NCBI RefSeq assembly: GCF_018390605.1
Contig: NZ_JAHBGD010000005.1
Location: forward strand, 434,001 to 498,000
Direction: 5' to 3'
Origin: Ancylobacter defluvii
Lineage (GTDB): Bacteria > Pseudomonadota > Alphaproteobacteria > Rhizobiales > Xanthobacteraceae
DNA length: 64,000 nucleotides
Position numbers and translations under genes: made by a program. The notes under the pieces were generated by a model, which saw only the letters and a program-made list of their open reading frames with translations, was not told where the DNA came from and ran no database searches. Positions 1 through 8,466 of this stretch are shown here, in pieces. The number at the start of each line of letters is the position of its first letter. The stretch's first letter is position 1.

Positions 1-81
1 CCATGGATGCCCCAGCTCGAAGTGGAAGAGCAGAGTCCCACCTAGGCGGACGCGATCGAGAACTTGGGCAAGGATGTCCAT
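1..81 (-). CDS. AraC-family transcriptional regulator, N-terminal fragment (partial at window edge)
   Basis: Only the first 27 codons are inside the window; the gene continues to the left. The N-terminus starts MDILAQVLDRVRLGGTLLFH and then ELGHPW, which matches the start of AraC-type regulators with an N-terminal cupin sensor domain; those typically begin M-D-x-L-x-x-V-L-x-x-V-R-L-x-G and have a conserved P-W a few residues later. The gene is divergent from the secreted hydrolase at 296, so it may regulate that gene. The C-terminal helix-turn-helix cannot be seen. The family call rests on a short stretch. Confidence 0.6.
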   Translation of the reverse strand, partial: MDILAQVLDRVRLGGTLLFHFELGHPW

Positions 82-295
82 CTTACGGATCGTAATGTGA
101 CGGACGGTCGGACACAATATTCGGACGATTGGGGCCTGACGTCCGAAAACCACCCCTCCCACTTGATCTCAGGTCGACACAACAGGTCGCGCGGCAAGCC
201 ATCTCGCAAAACGGCGGATGGAAGAAGCGCGACTTTGCCGACACGCCTGGCCTCCCCAGGACCCGCGTCGCCCATCATCTCAACAGGAGCAATCA
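82..295. promoter_or_regulatory. Divergent promoter region between AraC regulator and hydrolase
   Basis: This 214-base gap separates two divergent starts. It contains two direct copies of TCGGAC (108-113 and 121-126) and an inverted copy, GTCCGA, at 141-146, with a further CGGAC at 101-105. Such repeated half-sites are what an AraC-type regulator would bind, but no footprint or consensus supports this beyond their clustering. An AGGAG ribosome-binding site at 285-289 serves the hydrolase start at 296. Confidence 0.35.
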
Positions 296-1066
296 ATGCG
301 AAATCTTCTCCTCTCGGTCGCCACCATCCTCATGGCCGGAGCAACAGTCGCCGCCCCCGCCCAGTCGGCCGAACTGCCCAAGGGGGCGGCTCACAATATC
401 GTCCTCGTCCACGGTGCTTTCGTCGACCAGACGAGCTGGAAGCCGGTTGCCGATATCCTCACGAAGAAGGGCTACAATGTCACGCTCGTCGCAAACCCGC
501 TGACCTCCCTTGCGGCTGACGTCGACGCCACCGATCAGGCGCTCGCGAAGCAGAACGGCAAGACCGTTCTCGTCGGCCATTCCTGGGGCGGCGTGGTCAT
601 CACGGAAGCCGGTGACGATCCCAAGGTCTCGGCGCTCGTCTACGTTTCCGCATTCGCACCCGACGTCGGACAATCGCTGGCGACGCTCGCCAAGAGCGGT
701 CCGGCAACCGAAGGCACTGCGGCAATTCACCCTGACGACAAGGGCAACCTCTACATCGACCCCAAAGTGTTTCCGTCAGCGGTTGCGGCTGACCTTCCCC
801 CGCAGATCGCCGAATCTTTGGCCAACCACCAGCTTCCGTTGAACCACACGGCGTTCGAGGCCCCGGTCGATACGGCCGCCTGGCGCGACAAGCCGACGTT
901 CTACGTGATCAGCACCAAGGACAAGGTGATCGCACCCGAGGCCCAGAAGTTTTTCGCCACCAGAATGAAGGCCCGGACGACGGAAGTCGCCGGCAGTCAT
1001 GCTTCGCTCGTCGTCCATGCGAAGGAAGTCGCCGCGGTGATCGAAAAGGCCGCGCTCGTCAAGTGA
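296..1066 (+). CDS. Secreted alpha/beta hydrolase
   Basis: A 256-residue alpha/beta-hydrolase with a Sec signal peptide (hydrophobic core about residues 4-20, likely cleavage after QSA at 25). The mature protein begins the fold with a VLVHG oxyanion-loop motif (36-40) and has the nucleophile elbow GHSWGG with Ser96. The TKDKV stretch near the C-terminus fits the acid position and GSHASL the catalytic His. It resembles small salicylate-esterase or EstC-like hydrolases; the substrate is unknown. The start at 296 is chosen over an in-frame upstream ATG at 218 because AGGAG sits six bases before it and the signal peptide starts exactly there. A perfect hairpin follows the stop codon. Confidence 0.85.
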   Translation: MRNLLLSVATILMAGATVAAPAQSAELPKGAAHNIVLVHGAFVDQTSWKPVADILTKKGYNVTLVANPLTSLAADVDATDQALAKQNGKTVLVGHSWGGVVITEAGDDPKVSALVYVSAFAPDVGQSLATLAKSGPATEGTAAIHPDDKGNLYIDPKVFPSAVAADLPPQIAESLANHQLPLNHTAFEAPVDTAAWRDKPTFYVISTKDKVIAPEAQKFFATRMKARTTEVAGSHASLVVHAKEVAAVIEKAALVK

Positions 1067-1073
1067 CGATACT

Positions 1074-1099
1074 GCTCCCGGCACCTTCGTGCCGGGAGC
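1074..1099 (+). terminator. Hairpin after hydrolase gene
   Basis: A perfect 11-bp stem, GCTCCCGGCAC (1074-1084) and GTGCCGGGAGC (1089-1099), with a four-base CTTC loop, begins eight bases after the hydrolase stop. No T-run follows, so it is either a Rho-dependent or weak terminator or an mRNA-stabilising hairpin. Confidence 0.6.
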
Positions 1100-1212
1100 A
1101 TCAGCTTGCTCGGACCTCGGAATGCCCAGGACCGCGAGCGGCTCAGACCTGGCCAGATCGGACCATTTCTACGCCCCCTCAATTATTTCTTGCCAAGCAT
1201 CCGGAGGATGAC

Positions 1213-2074
1213 ATGACTGAACTTGACACCGCGAGCCAGAACGCCGCGACACTAGAAACGGCGCCCACCCGATATATCGAGGGCCAGGGAATCCGCTTCG
1301 CCTATCGCCACCTCGGCCCTGCGACCGGAACGCCGCTGGTGCTTCTGCAGCATTTCTCGGGAAATATTGACGCGTGGGGACCCCGCCGTCGTCAACGCCC
1401 TTGCTGCCCATCGCCCTGTCATCGCCTTCGACAACGCGGGAGTCGGTCGGTCGACCGGTGAAACGCCCGACAACGTCGCGGCGATGGCACGCGACGCGGT
1501 CGACTTCATCAACCTGCTCGGCCTCACCGAGGTCGACCTGCTGGGCTTTTCCCTCGGCGGCTTCATCGCCCAGCAGATCGCTGCCGAGCACGGGCCGCTG
1601 GTCCGAAAGCTCATCCTCGCCGGCACAGCGCCGAGGGGCGGAGAGGAACACCTGTTGGCGGTTCTCCAGGAGGCGTTTTCCGATACCGATGCGCCGGATC
1701 CCCGCCTGCCGCTATTCTTCACGAAGTCATCCGACAGCCGGTCGTCCGGCCTGGAATTCCTTAAGCGGACGAAGATGCGCAAGGACGATCGGGACACCGA
1801 TAGCGGCAGCGCGGTAACCGATCCGCAGGCCAAGGCGGTGATCACCTGGTGCGCTACACCCGATCCCGAGCACGCCATTCTGCGGGCCATCCGCCAGCCA
1901 ACCCTTGTGGTCAGCGGCAGCCACGACACCATGCTGCCGGCTGACAATGCCTACGTAATGTTCAAGGCTCTCAGCAACGCTCAGTTGGTTCTTTATCCCG
2001 ATTCAGGACACGGCGCCCTTTTCCAGCACCACGAGTTGTTTGTCAGCCAGGTCCGGACCTTTCTGGAAGCGTAG
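1213..2074 (+). pseudogene. Alpha/beta hydrolase, frameshifted
   Basis: The gene starts at ATG 1213 behind GGAGGA (1203-1208). The first frame reads the hydrolase N-terminus to HFSGNIDAW, and the second continues with DPAVVNALAAHRPVIAFDN to the stop at 2074. The frames join at GGGG (1376-1379), where GGG would restore a continuous protein of about 286 residues. The downstream part keeps the nucleophile elbow GFSLGG, a SGSHD acid loop and a GHG catalytic His, so apart from the single extra G the gene is complete. It resembles haloalkane dehalogenase / haloperoxidase-type hydrolases. A sequencing error in the G-run is the main alternative to a true null allele. Confidence 0.8.
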
Positions 2075-2137
2075 TCGGCTGTAATACCCGCATGATCGGT
2101 CGCACCTTTATGCATGAAAACTGCTACGGAGAAGGAA

Positions 2138-2632
2138 ATGGCAGTCGCAAACGTCGGGGCTGAGCGTTTCAGCCTCACTTGTTCGAAACCCTTCGACGCC
2201 GTTGTGGCCGCGCTGAAGTCGGCGGTCGGGCAGCCTGGCATGGTCGAGTTTTTCAAGGCGACGAAGGCTACAAGGTCCTTCGCTGATTTGGAACGCATTG
2301 TGGAAACCGGCCTGGGCCGCACAGGTCTAATGCTCTTTGCGGAGTTCGACCTGGGCGCCAGTCTGCGCCGTGAAACGGGACCCGACGCTCCCAAGAGCAC
2401 GCGGTTTTTGGTGGGCAATCCGCTCATTATGAAAGAAATGGTCAAGCACGTTCCAGATGCTGGATCTTACGCTCCAGTCACAGTCCTCATTGATGAGCGT
2501 CCAGATGGCGCGCATCTCTCCTATGACAGAATGGAGAGTTATCTGGCGCATTATGGCAATTCGGACGCACCTGCCGTCGCGCGCAATCTCGATGCGAAAA
2601 TTGTAGGATTGCTGCGCGAATGCGCTGGCTAA
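2138..2632 (+). CDS. DUF302-domain protein
   Basis: A protein of about 164 residues whose middle (FSLTCSKPFDAVVAALKSAV onward) matches the start of the DUF302 domain, a small alpha/beta fold also found in TT1751-like proteins and of unknown biochemical role. There is no signal peptide or membrane segment. An upstream in-frame ATG exists at 2114, but 2138 is preferred because GGAG lies six bases before it. The gene follows two hydrolase genes on the same strand with a 63-base gap, so it could be co-transcribed with them. A ligand cannot be deduced. Confidence 0.75.
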   Translation: MAVANVGAERFSLTCSKPFDAVVAALKSAVGQPGMVEFFKATKATRSFADLERIVETGLGRTGLMLFAEFDLGASLRRETGPDAPKSTRFLVGNPLIMKEMVKHVPDAGSYAPVTVLIDERPDGAHLSYDRMESYLAHYGNSDAPAVARNLDAKIVGLLRECAG

Positions 2633-3291
2633 ACTCTCCTGATGAAACTTCGGGTCATTGCCAAGTTGGAGGTTCTGTTCCAACGGACTCCAGGTCGTGC
2701 ACGACCCAGGTCCGGGTCGCGCCCGGTTGAGGTTTGAGCGGCGGAACGGCATTACTCAATAACGGTCGTTCGAGCTGCAAAGCTCAACCTGCGACAGATA
2801 ATCAACGTCATCGGCATCGCCGCGTAGCTCTGCTGACCATTTCCAAATACCGGAAACTCCAAGATTGTAGCTTATTAGGCTGGCTGCAGGTGGGGTTACC
2901 GGTCCAGTGATGCCGTGAGGGTAGGTTCGGCTTCTTCGAAATATTCACCCGTGAGCGTAAACGGCTCATTTTCGGCTGCCGCGCCGACTTCGTGACCTTA
3001 GCGTAGTTATTATTAATCTAGTAGCGTGATTGATATTTACGTATAGTAATGAATCCGTTGATAATAATGAATCATATCTTTGTATGAGACAGTAAACGTA
3101 CGTATTATTTCATCATGAGTCGATCCTGATTAAAAATGAAGTTAAATTAGTCTCCTTATATGGGCTAATAAAAATGTCAATTATTTCTAATTTGAATAGC
3201 CATTACATGGTATAGTTTTTTATTATTATAAATCTGCAATCGAGCTTCGCCTGCATGGTCGGGTCGGAAGCCTCATGGCGAGATCACGGTC
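2633..3291. promoter_or_regulatory. Intergenic region with AT-rich island upstream of PKS operon
   Basis: No convincing gene is visible in these 659 bases. The first half is ordinary in composition and includes the palindrome at 2693-2706. From about 2995 to 3240 the sequence becomes very AT-rich, with runs such as TTATTATTAATC and TTTTTTATTATTATAAA, in a genome that is otherwise strongly GC-rich. This stretch directly precedes the type III PKS gene at 3292 and probably holds its promoter. AT-rich tracts of this kind are typical of foreign DNA and of sites bound by xenogeneic silencers; that role is an inference. Confidence 0.6.
2693..2706. promoter_or_regulatory. 14-bp perfect palindrome, possible operator
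   Basis: GGTCGTGCACGACC is a perfect 14-bp palindrome 60 bases after the DUF302 stop codon and about 590 bases before the PKS start. It could be a dimeric-regulator site or the base of a weak terminator; no T-run follows. Confidence 0.3.
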
Positions 3292-4419
3292 ATGCTCACA
3301 GTGACAAAGTCATCACATTCTGCGCCGAACCTACGAACCATCGGACGACCACTTCCTCTGGCCGGCGAGAATGAATTGCCCAGTCTGCTTTCGCTCGCCA
3401 CGGCGGTTCCCCCACATGTGCTTAAGCAGCCGGATGTCGCGGCGACCATGCATCAGTTCTTTTCCGAGATTTTCAGCCGGTCCGAAACAATGACCGGCAT
3501 ATTCGCCAGCACCGGGATCAAGAAGCGCCATGCGGCGCGTCCGCTCGACTGGTACCTTGAGCCTCGGGGTTGGCCAGAGCGCACGGAAGTCTACATGGAG
3601 GTCGGCGCAGACCTGTTCGTCGAGGTGGCGAACAAGGCGCTGGCTGCTGCAGGCTGCTCAGCCGATGATGTCGATGCCGTGGTGTTTATCTCCACCAGCG
3701 GGATAGCAACGCCGAGCCTCGACGCGGTTGTCCACGCCCGAATGGGCTTTCGCGCCGACATCGAACGCGTCCCGGTATTTGGGCTAGGCTGCGCCGGCGG
3801 CGTCACCGGGCTCGCTATCGCCTCGCGCCTCGCGCAGGCCCGCCCGGGCTCGACGGTGCTGATGGTGACGGTTGAGTTGAGCTCGCTCGCCTTCCGTCTC
3901 GATCGGCCGGACAAGGCCCATCTGATCTCCACCGCCCTGTTTGGCGACGGTGCAGCCGCCTGCGTGCTGCGCACCGGGGAGCACGGGCTTGCCCTCATCG
4001 AAGGGGCCGGCGAGCATCTGTGGCCCGGCACGCTCGGCATCATGGGCTGGAGCATGGATCCCGTGAGCTTCGGCGTAATTCTGGAGCCCAACGTGCCGTC
4101 CTTTGCCGCGACGAACCTCAGGCCTGCCATCACTAGTATTCTCGGGCGCATGGGGCTCGCCCCCGAAGAGATCGGACGGTTTGTCTGCCATCCCGGCGGG
4201 ACCAAGGTCGTGGCCGCCATCGAACGTGCGTTCAACCTCGATCAAGGCTCGCTCGATCATGAGCGCGGCGTGCTCGCTGATTTCGGCAACATGTCGGCAC
4301 CGACGGTGCTGTTCATCCTCGAGCGGGTGATTGCCCAGGGCCTGCCGGAGCGCGCCACCTTGGTGACGATGGGACCGGGATTCACCGCCTCCTGCGTCTC
4401 CCTCGCCCAGACAGCATGA
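3292..4419 (+). CDS. Type III polyketide synthase (chalcone/stilbene synthase family)
   Basis: A 375-residue homodimer-type ketosynthase of the chalcone synthase superfamily. The catalytic triad is complete: Cys167 in FGLGCAGG, His300 in VCHPGG and Asn333 in DFGNMSAPT. The GFGPG-like loop appears as MGPGFTAS near the C-terminus. These enzymes extend an acyl-CoA starter with malonyl-CoA and cyclise the product to a pyrone, resorcinol or phloroglucinol; the starter cannot be read from sequence. The methyltransferase gene begins 12 bases downstream and an exporter overlaps that gene, so the three form one operon. No strong ribosome-binding site is seen before ATG 3292. Confidence 0.9.
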   Translation: MLTVTKSSHSAPNLRTIGRPLPLAGENELPSLLSLATAVPPHVLKQPDVAATMHQFFSEIFSRSETMTGIFASTGIKKRHAARPLDWYLEPRGWPERTEVYMEVGADLFVEVANKALAAAGCSADDVDAVVFISTSGIATPSLDAVVHARMGFRADIERVPVFGLGCAGGVTGLAIASRLAQARPGSTVLMVTVELSSLAFRLDRPDKAHLISTALFGDGAAACVLRTGEHGLALIEGAGEHLWPGTLGIMGWSMDPVSFGVILEPNVPSFAATNLRPAITSILGRMGLAPEEIGRFVCHPGGTKVVAAIERAFNLDQGSLDHERGVLADFGNMSAPTVLFILERVIAQGLPERATLVTMGPGFTASCVSLAQTA

Positions 4420-4431
4420 GCGGGGACAGAC

Positions 4432-4935
4432 ATGGAAGCCCTCCTCATTCTGAGCCTCGTCACAGCGCAGCGGCTCAGTGAGCTTGTGTTGTCAAACTAC
4501 AACACGACGCGGCTGCTCTCACAGGGCGCGCAGGAAGCAGCCGCCGAGCACTATCCCTACATGGTCGCGCTGCATGCGCTGTGGCTGGCTGGCCTGTGGT
4601 GGCTGGCGCCGGGGCGGCCGGTAAGCCTTGTGCTGCTCGTCGTCTACGTCCTGCTGCAAGTCCTCCGGGGCTGGGTGCTGGCTTCTCTTGGACGGCGCTG
4701 GACCACCCGCATCATCGTCCTGCCTCACGCTTCCCTGGTGCAGCGGGGGCCGTACCGCTTCCTGTCGCATCCCAACTATGTCGTCGTTGCGGCCGAGATC
4801 GCCGTTCTGCCGCTAGTGTTTGGTCTCGTCGGCTACGCGCTCGTGTTTTCGGTGCTGAACGCGATCATGCTCTATGTCCGCATCCGTGCCGAAAACGCTG
4901 CTTTGGGTATCGGCACGTGCAGCGTGTCGACATGA
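4432..4935 (+). CDS. Isoprenylcysteine carboxyl methyltransferase-family membrane protein
   Basis: A 167-residue polytopic membrane protein of the ICMT/phospholipid methyltransferase superfamily. Hydrophobic segments lie at about 47-60, 64-82 and 122-146. The cofactor-side motif RGPYRFLSHPNYV (about 105-117) and the later RIRAEN match the SAM-binding C-terminal core of ICMT-like enzymes. In Bacillus the comparable gene beside a type III PKS (bpsB next to bpsA) methylates alkylpyrones, so methylation of the PKS product is the likely role here; this is an inference from context. Its stop codon overlaps the exporter start in an ATGA. Confidence 0.85.
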   Translation: MEALLILSLVTAQRLSELVLSNYNTTRLLSQGAQEAAAEHYPYMVALHALWLAGLWWLAPGRPVSLVLLVVYVLLQVLRGWVLASLGRRWTTRIIVLPHASLVQRGPYRFLSHPNYVVVAAEIAVLPLVFGLVGYALVFSVLNAIMLYVRIRAENAALGIGTCSVST

Positions 4936-6491
4936 GCCCGGCGCGACCATCACTTGTTCTAGCTCCATCCCACCCGGTGCTGATGCGGACATGGGTCGGC
5001 TTCGCCGCCATGTGTCTCGGCATGTTTATGGCGGTGCTGGACATCCAGGTGGTCGCGACGTCGCTGCCGGCAATCCGCGACGCGCTCGGCATACCCGCCG
5101 AGTCGATGAGCTGGATACAGACGGCCTATCTTATTGCCGAGGTGATCGCGATCCCGCTGACCGGCCTGCTGACCCGCGCCCTCGGCATGCGGGTGCTGTT
5201 CGCCATCGCCGTCAGCGCCTTCACGCTCGCCTCCATCGGCTGCGCGGCGAGCACAGGTTTCGTACCGCTTATCGCGGCGCGGGTGGCGCAGGGATTCTTT
5301 GGCGGCATGCTGATCCCGCTGGTGTTCTCTGCGGTGTTTCTGCTGTTTCCGTTCCGGCTTCAGGGCTTCGCGACCACGCTTGCCGGCATGCTGGCGGTGC
5401 TGGCGCCAACGGTCGGGCCCATTGTCGGCGGATGGATCACCCAAACCACATCGTGGCACTGGCTATTCCTCGTCAATGTCGCTCCCGGGATCCTCGCCTG
5501 CGCACTCGGGCTGACCGTGTTGGCGCGGGACGTCGGCGATCGCGCCCTGCTGCGCTCGCTGGACCTCGCCGGCCTCGCCCTGCTGGCCGTCTGCCTCGCA
5601 AGTCTGCAGATAGCGCTGAAGGACGCTCCCCACCGCGGCTGGCTTGCGATGCCGGTTCTGGCGTTGCTTGCCGCCAGCCTGATCGCCGGCACAATGTTTG
5701 TGCGGCACATGGTCGCCAGCGCCGAACCCATCGTCCAGTTGCGGACCTTTCACGACCGGGGCTTTGCCATCGGCTGCGCGCTCAGCTTCATTCTCGGCAT
5801 GGGACTATACGGGTCTGTGTATCTGATGCCGGTATTCCTAGGCTTCGTGCGCGAGCATGGGCCACTGGCGATCGGTACGGTAATGCTTGTCACCGGCGTC
5901 ACCCAACTTGTCACTTCGCCCATTGCCGTTGAGCTGGAACGACGCGGCAACGCGCGCCTGCTCACCCTTGCCGGGTTTGCGCTGTTCGGCATCGGCCTGG
6001 GCATGAGCGGGTTCGCGACCCGCGAGACCGATTTTGACGGCATGTTCTGGCCGCAGATCGTGCGCGGCGGTGCGATCATGCTCTGCCTGTTGCCGCCGAC
6101 CCGCCTCGCCCTAGGGAATCTGGCGCCTGAGGCAGTGCCGGATGCCAGCGGCCTGTTCAACCTTATGCGCAATCTTGGCGGCGCCATCGGCATCGCGCTG
6201 ATCGATACGGTGATGTTTGGGCGCGCGCCCGTTTACGCTGAGGCGCTCAAGCAGCGGCTGCTGGCGGGCGATATTTCGGCCGCCGACATCGTCGGGTTAC
6301 CGCCCAATGCCTTGAGCGGAGCCATCAAGGTGCCACTCGATCCGGCCATAGAGGCGTTCGTGCGGCCCTTGGTGGAAAAGGCGGCATTGGTCCAGTCCAT
6401 CAACGAAGCATGGCTCATGCTTGCCGGTGCCATGCTACTCGGTTGCGGTCTGGTCCTGCTGGTGCCATCTCGCCCTTTGTCAATGAAATAA
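4932..6491 (+). CDS. DHA2-family MFS drug/metabolite exporter
   Basis: A 519-residue transporter of the EmrB/QacA (DHA2, 14-TM) type. The N-terminal segment has FMAVLDIQVVATSLPAI, the family's motif D1 (L-D-x-T-V-V-N-V-A-x-P variant), followed by motif A-like and antiporter motif C-like stretches around residues 140-165. The start at 4932 overlaps the upstream methyltransferase stop by four bases. No EmrA-type adaptor gene is nearby, so it probably exports the methylated polyketide across the inner membrane alone; the substrate is inferred from the operon. Confidence 0.85.
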   Translation: MSPARPSLVLAPSHPVLMRTWVGFAAMCLGMFMAVLDIQVVATSLPAIRDALGIPAESMSWIQTAYLIAEVIAIPLTGLLTRALGMRVLFAIAVSAFTLASIGCAASTGFVPLIAARVAQGFFGGMLIPLVFSAVFLLFPFRLQGFATTLAGMLAVLAPTVGPIVGGWITQTTSWHWLFLVNVAPGILACALGLTVLARDVGDRALLRSLDLAGLALLAVCLASLQIALKDAPHRGWLAMPVLALLAASLIAGTMFVRHMVASAEPIVQLRTFHDRGFAIGCALSFILGMGLYGSVYLMPVFLGFVREHGPLAIGTVMLVTGVTQLVTSPIAVELERRGNARLLTLAGFALFGIGLGMSGFATRETDFDGMFWPQIVRGGAIMLCLLPPTRLALGNLAPEAVPDASGLFNLMRNLGGAIGIALIDTVMFGRAPVYAEALKQRLLAGDISAADIVGLPPNALSGAIKVPLDPAIEAFVRPLVEKAALVQSINEAWLMLAGAMLLGCGLVLLVPSRPLSMK

Positions 6492-6688
6492 GCGGGTTGC
6501 CTTCTGGCGGCAGCCTGGTCGGCCCTAATCAGGGGATAGCCAACGCTATTCGGATGGAACAGCACGGCATTCTATTGAGAACGCGGGAGAAGGTCCAAGA
6601 ACGAATCCAACCGGGCGCTTGCTGTTGAAGGTTAGCTAATGCGGCCTGGGTGGATGTCCGCACCTGGCGCTCCCCGTCCATGGATTGC

Positions 6689-7516
6689 CTACGCCGCCGC
6701 GTCCCAATCCGGCGCGAAGGGCGGGCGCACGAAGCGCTGGTCCTTCGGGAGCGCAGCAATGGCGGCGCGGTCCTCGTCGTCGAGCCGAATGGCGAGGGCA
6801 TCGAGATTGGCCCTCTGGCTCTCAGGGCGGGCGGCCTTGGGGATAACCGCGACACCGGGCTGGTCCAGCAGCCAGGCGATGGCCATCTGCGCGGCGCTGC
6901 AGCCATGCTTGAGGCCCAGCGCGGCCAGCGTCGGATCATTCGCCGCCCGCCCCTGTGCCAGTGGTGCATAGGCGGTCTGCGGAATGCCCTGGCCGCGCAG
7001 ATAGGTCAGCATCGGCGCCTGCGACAGGAAGGGGTGATACTCGAGCTGCACGCTCGCGATCGGCGCACCGATCTCTTCGACAGCACGACGAAGCATCGGC
7101 AGGTTGAAATTGCACACGCCGATCGCCTGCGTGAGACCGCGCTCGCGCAGTGACATCAGCGCGTCCAGCGTCGCCGCCATGTCCATGTCCCGCGAAGGCC
7201 AATGGATCATGTAGAGGTCCACATGATCGAGACCGAGCTTGCGCAGGCTGGCGTCGAAGGCCCGATGCAGCGCCTCCGGGCCGAGCTGATCGTGCCAGAC
7301 CTTGGTGGTGACAAAGAGTTCGTCCCGAGCAACGCAGGAAGCCGCGATGGCGGCGCCGACGGCAGCCTCGTTCTCGTACATCGCCGCCGTATCGATGTGC
7401 CGGTAGCCGAGCGCGAGCGCACTCTCGACCACGGGTTGGGCGTCGGCGCCGGGCATGCGGAAGGTGCCGAAGCCGAGACGGGGGATGGCAACGCCCCGCG
7501 TGGTAATGGTCTCCAT
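6689..7516 (-). CDS. Aldo/keto reductase
   Basis: A 275-residue NADPH-dependent aldo/keto reductase of the 2,5-diketo-D-gluconate reductase-like group. All four catalytic residues are visible: Asp42 and Tyr47 in IDTAAMYENE, Lys72 in TTKVW and His105 in YMIHWP. The cofactor-binding IPKAARPES stretch is present near residue 225. A strong AGGAGAGG ribosome-binding site precedes the start. It is the last gene of a minus-strand cluster with an NmrA-like reductase and a serine hydrolase, controlled perhaps by the divergent LysR gene at 9911. The physiological carbonyl substrate is unknown. Confidence 0.88.
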   Translation of the reverse strand: METITTRGVAIPRLGFGTFRMPGADAQPVVESALALGYRHIDTAAMYENEAAVGAAIAASCVARDELFVTTKVWHDQLGPEALHRAFDASLRKLGLDHVDLYMIHWPSRDMDMAATLDALMSLRERGLTQAIGVCNFNLPMLRRAVEEIGAPIASVQLEYHPFLSQAPMLTYLRGQGIPQTAYAPLAQGRAANDPTLAALGLKHGCSAAQMAIAWLLDQPGVAVIPKAARPESQRANLDALAIRLDDEDRAAIAALPKDQRFVRPPFAPDWDAAA

Positions 7517-7550
7517 GATCCTCTCCTATTGATGCTTGCGGAGCTGGAGC

Positions 7551-8432
7551 TCACGCATCAGCCTTGCCGCGACTGGCCTGCACCATCTCGGCAATGACGC
7601 TTTCAATGGTGATGGACCCCTTCCGCGCCGCCCGGCCCTGATCGATAAAGTCGATCCAGCCTTCATTGAAGCCGTCGATCATGCGGATTCTGGGCTGCGG
7701 GTTGCGGGTGCCCTGCGCGCGGAAGATCCCTTCCCATGTCTCGCGCGGCACGATCTCGACCGAGACCGGGCGTCCCAACGCAGTGGCGAAGGCGCAGGCG
7801 ATGTCGTTCGGCGACACGCGGGCGGGACCCTCCAGCTCGACGACCCGCGTTCCGTTCCAGTCCTCGCGCAGCAGCGCGGCGGCGGTGTGGCCGACATCCT
7901 GCGTCGCGATCATGGGGAAGGGCTTGTCGGCGGGCTGCAGGAAGCTGCGCAGCACGCCTTCATCGCGCGCAGCGGGGATGTCCCATTGCGCATTCTCCAT
8001 GAACCAGCCGGGCCGCAGGAAGGTGACCGGCAGGCCGAGTGCGCCCACCGCCTCCTCCAGCAGCGTGCGCTGGGTCAGCAGGTTCTCATGCGGCGCGTCG
8101 GCGCCGATGGTCGACAGGCAGACGACCTTGGCGGGGCGAGCCTCTGTAAGGGCCTGCGTCACCGCCTCTATGACGCGCCGTGCTTCGGGAAAGCCGGGCT
8201 CCGGGTCGAACTCGGACGGGGGCAGGATGAAGACGCCCTCCGCATCCTTGAAGGCGGCGGCAAGGCTTGTCGCGTCATTCATCTCGGCGATGGCGGCGGC
8301 GCAGCCTCTGGCGCGCCACTCGGCGGCCTTGGCCTCGTCGCGCAGCAGGGCCCGCACGGGCAGGTTCTCGGCGAGCAGGCTGCGCGCCAGTGCGCCGCCG
8401 ACCTTGCCGGTGATTCCGGTGATGGCATACAT
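7551..8432 (-). CDS. NmrA-family NAD(P)-binding protein (atypical SDR)
   Basis: A 293-residue Rossmann protein starting MYAITGITGKVGGALA, in which GITGKVG is the NmrA/atypical-SDR nucleotide-binding loop. There is no classical YxxxK pair, as expected for NmrA-type proteins. FLRPGWFMEN near residue 145 is typical of NAD(P)H:quinone reductase-like members such as QorB. The start at 8432 is supported by GGAGAA just upstream. A longer in-frame reading to 8561 overlaps the neighbouring hydrolase and is not supported. The gene sits between the aldo/keto reductase and the serine hydrolase in the same orientation. Confidence 0.85.
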   Translation of the reverse strand: MYAITGITGKVGGALARSLLAENLPVRALLRDEAKAAEWRARGCAAAIAEMNDATSLAAAFKDAEGVFILPPSEFDPEPGFPEARRVIEAVTQALTEARPAKVVCLSTIGADAPHENLLTQRTLLEEAVGALGLPVTFLRPGWFMENAQWDIPAARDEGVLRSFLQPADKPFPMIATQDVGHTAAALLREDWNGTRVVELEGPARVSPNDIACAFATALGRPVSVEIVPRETWEGIFRAQGTRNPQPRIRMIDGFNEGWIDFIDQGRAARKGSITIESVIAEMVQASRGKADA

Positions 8433-8466
8433 GGTGGTTCTCCAGTGGAATTGGGGATCGCGCGGC

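Noticed and set aside
6492..6688. Possible coding remnants between the MFS and aldo/keto reductase genes
   Set aside because: Short frames such as FHPNSVGYPLIR on the minus strand match no family I can name; treated as spacer.
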